In this document: one piece after another, positions 5,324 through 6,016 of the stretch
Layout: every line of letters starts with the position of its first letter
Position numbering within the stretch: the stretch's first letter is position 1
Source: Ruminiclostridium sp.
GTDB lineage: Bacteria; Bacillota_A; Clostridia; Oscillospirales; Oscillospiraceae
Length of the DNA: 6,016 bases
Reading direction: 5' to 3'
NCBI GenBank assembly: GCA_017521345.1
Contig: JAFXCU010000142.1
Location: 1 to 6,016, forward strand
Made by a program: the position numbers and the translations under genes
The notes under the pieces: generated by a model
The model's database searches: none
Told to the model about the DNA's origin: nothing
What the model saw: the letters and a program-made list of their open reading frames with translations, nothing else

Positions 5324-5359
5324 AAAAAAGGACGTGAGCCAAAGCTCACGTCCTTTTTT
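5324..5359. terminator. Bidirectional terminator between convergent genes
   Basis: A perfect 10-bp stem, GGACGTGAGC (5330-5339) with GCTCACGTCC (5344-5353), has a CAAA loop and is flanked by A6 (5324-5329) and T6 (5354-5359). It serves both the plus-strand blaI operon and the minus-strand DAHP synthase gene, whose stop codon is ten bases away. Confidence 0.92.
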
Positions 5360-5369
5360 ATGTTCTAAT

Positions 5370-6016
5370 TTAAATCAACTCTGCGATCTCCTGAACCAGC
5401 TGCTCGGTGGTGTTCCAGCCGATGCAGGGGTCGGTGATGGACTTGCCATAGACACCCTCGCCGATCTTCTGGCTGCCCTCCTCCAGGTAGGACTCCACCA
5501 TGAAGCCCTTCACCATCTTTCGGATGTGGTCGGAATGACGGCAGGAGTGGAGGACCTCCTTGCAGATGCGGGGCTGCTCCCAGTACTGCTTGTTGGAGTT
5601 GGAGTGGTTGGCGTCCACGATGAGTGCCATGTTTTCCAGGCCCTTGGCGGCGTAGGCCTGGTAGAGCCGCTCAATCTCCTCAAAGTGATAGTTGGGGATG
5701 GCCTCGCCGTGGCGGTTCACATAGCCACGGAGAATGGCGTGGGCCAGGTTGTTGCCGGTGGTCTCCACCTCCCAGCCACGGTAGATGAAGGTGTGCTGGC
5801 GCTGGGCGGCCAGGATGGAGTTGAGCATCACGGAGATATCGCCGCTGGTGGGGTTCTTCATACCCACAGGGACGGCAATGCCGCTGGCGGTGAGGCGGTG
5901 CTCCTGGTTCTCCACGCTGCGGGCGCCCACCGCCACGTAGGACAGCAGGTCGGAGAGGTACCGGTAGTTGTCCGGGTAGAGCATCTCGTCGGCGGTGGAC
6001 AGGCCGGTCTCGGCCA
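5370..6016 (-). CDS. 3-deoxy-7-phosphoheptulonate (DAHP) synthase, 5' end missing
   Basis: The C-terminal 215 or so residues of a class I (AroF/AroG/AroH-type) DAHP synthase are present; the gene runs off the right edge, so start and promoter are not seen. The enzyme condenses phosphoenolpyruvate with erythrose 4-phosphate, the first step towards aromatic amino acids. Family motifs, in order: GARSVENQEHR, ASGIAVPVGMKNPTSG (E. coli AroG has a KNGTDG-type loop), ANHSNSNKQ with the metal-binding histidine, MVESYLEEGSQ with the metal-binding glutamate, and GKSITDPCIGW with the metal-binding aspartate. The fourth ligand, a cysteine in GPCSIHD, lies in the missing part. The frame remains open from the ATG at 5984 to the edge (reading AETGLSTADE before it), which shows that this ATG is internal. 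Which feedback class (Phe, Tyr or Trp) it belongs to cannot be told, so no symbol is given. Confidence 0.93.
   Translation of the reverse strand, partial: AETGLSTADEMLYPDNYRYLSDLLSYVAVGARSVENQEHRLTASGIAVPVGMKNPTSGDISVMLNSILAAQRQHTFIYRGWEVETTGNNLAHAILRGYVNRHGEAIPNYHFEEIERLYQAYAAKGLENMALIVDANHSNSNKQYWEQPRICKEVLHSCRHSDHIRKMVKGFMVESYLEEGSQKIGEGVYGKSITDPCIGWNTTEQLVQEIAELI

Overview
The window looks like a piece of chromosome from a strictly anaerobic, fairly GC-rich Gram-positive gut clostridium, probably of the Oscillospiraceae type. That placement is an inference. It rests on strong AGGAGG-type ribosome binding sites, a rubrerythrin of the anaerobe type, GC-rich genes between AT-rich promoters, and short palindromic intergenic repeats of the style common in these genomes. 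No phage, plasmid or transposase gene is visible.

Layout, left to right. (1) Positions 1-190 contain no credible gene. They hold a roughly 130-bp palindrome-rich element whose ends copy the 3' end of the neighbouring tRNA, followed by a bidirectional terminator. (2) A tRNA-Arg(CCG) gene lies on the minus strand with its own near-consensus promoter. (3) A minus-strand rubrerythrin with a rubredoxin-like metal site at both ends follows, with its own terminator. (4) Divergent from it is a monocistronic cysteine-synthase-like gene (plus strand) with a good sigma-A promoter and a strong terminator. (5) Positions 2237-2522 hold an inverted pair of REP-like palindromes, a further terminator-like hairpin, and a promoter carrying two TGTAGCTACA operators. 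(6) That promoter drives a three-gene operon: a BlaI/MecI-type repressor, an M56 (BlaR1-like) membrane metallopeptidase, and a membrane-anchored extracytoplasmic protein. (7) A palindromic repeat and a bidirectional terminator separate the operon from a convergent, incomplete DAHP synthase gene (first step of the shikimate pathway) that runs off the right edge.

The most interesting feature is the operon. Classical BlaR1/MecR1 is one polypeptide: membrane helices, cytosolic HExxH protease, last membrane helix, outer sensor. Here a TGA stop falls just after the protease core. The next gene begins in the same reading frame only five codons later, behind a textbook Shine-Dalgarno, and supplies the missing end of the M56 region, the last membrane helix and the outer domain. 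This is best read as a BlaR1-like receptor split into two co-translated proteins. The outer part is not a penicillin-binding domain but an unfamiliar module containing an internal duplication, so the signal sensed is unknown. No target gene outside the operon is visible here; the operators suggest autoregulation.
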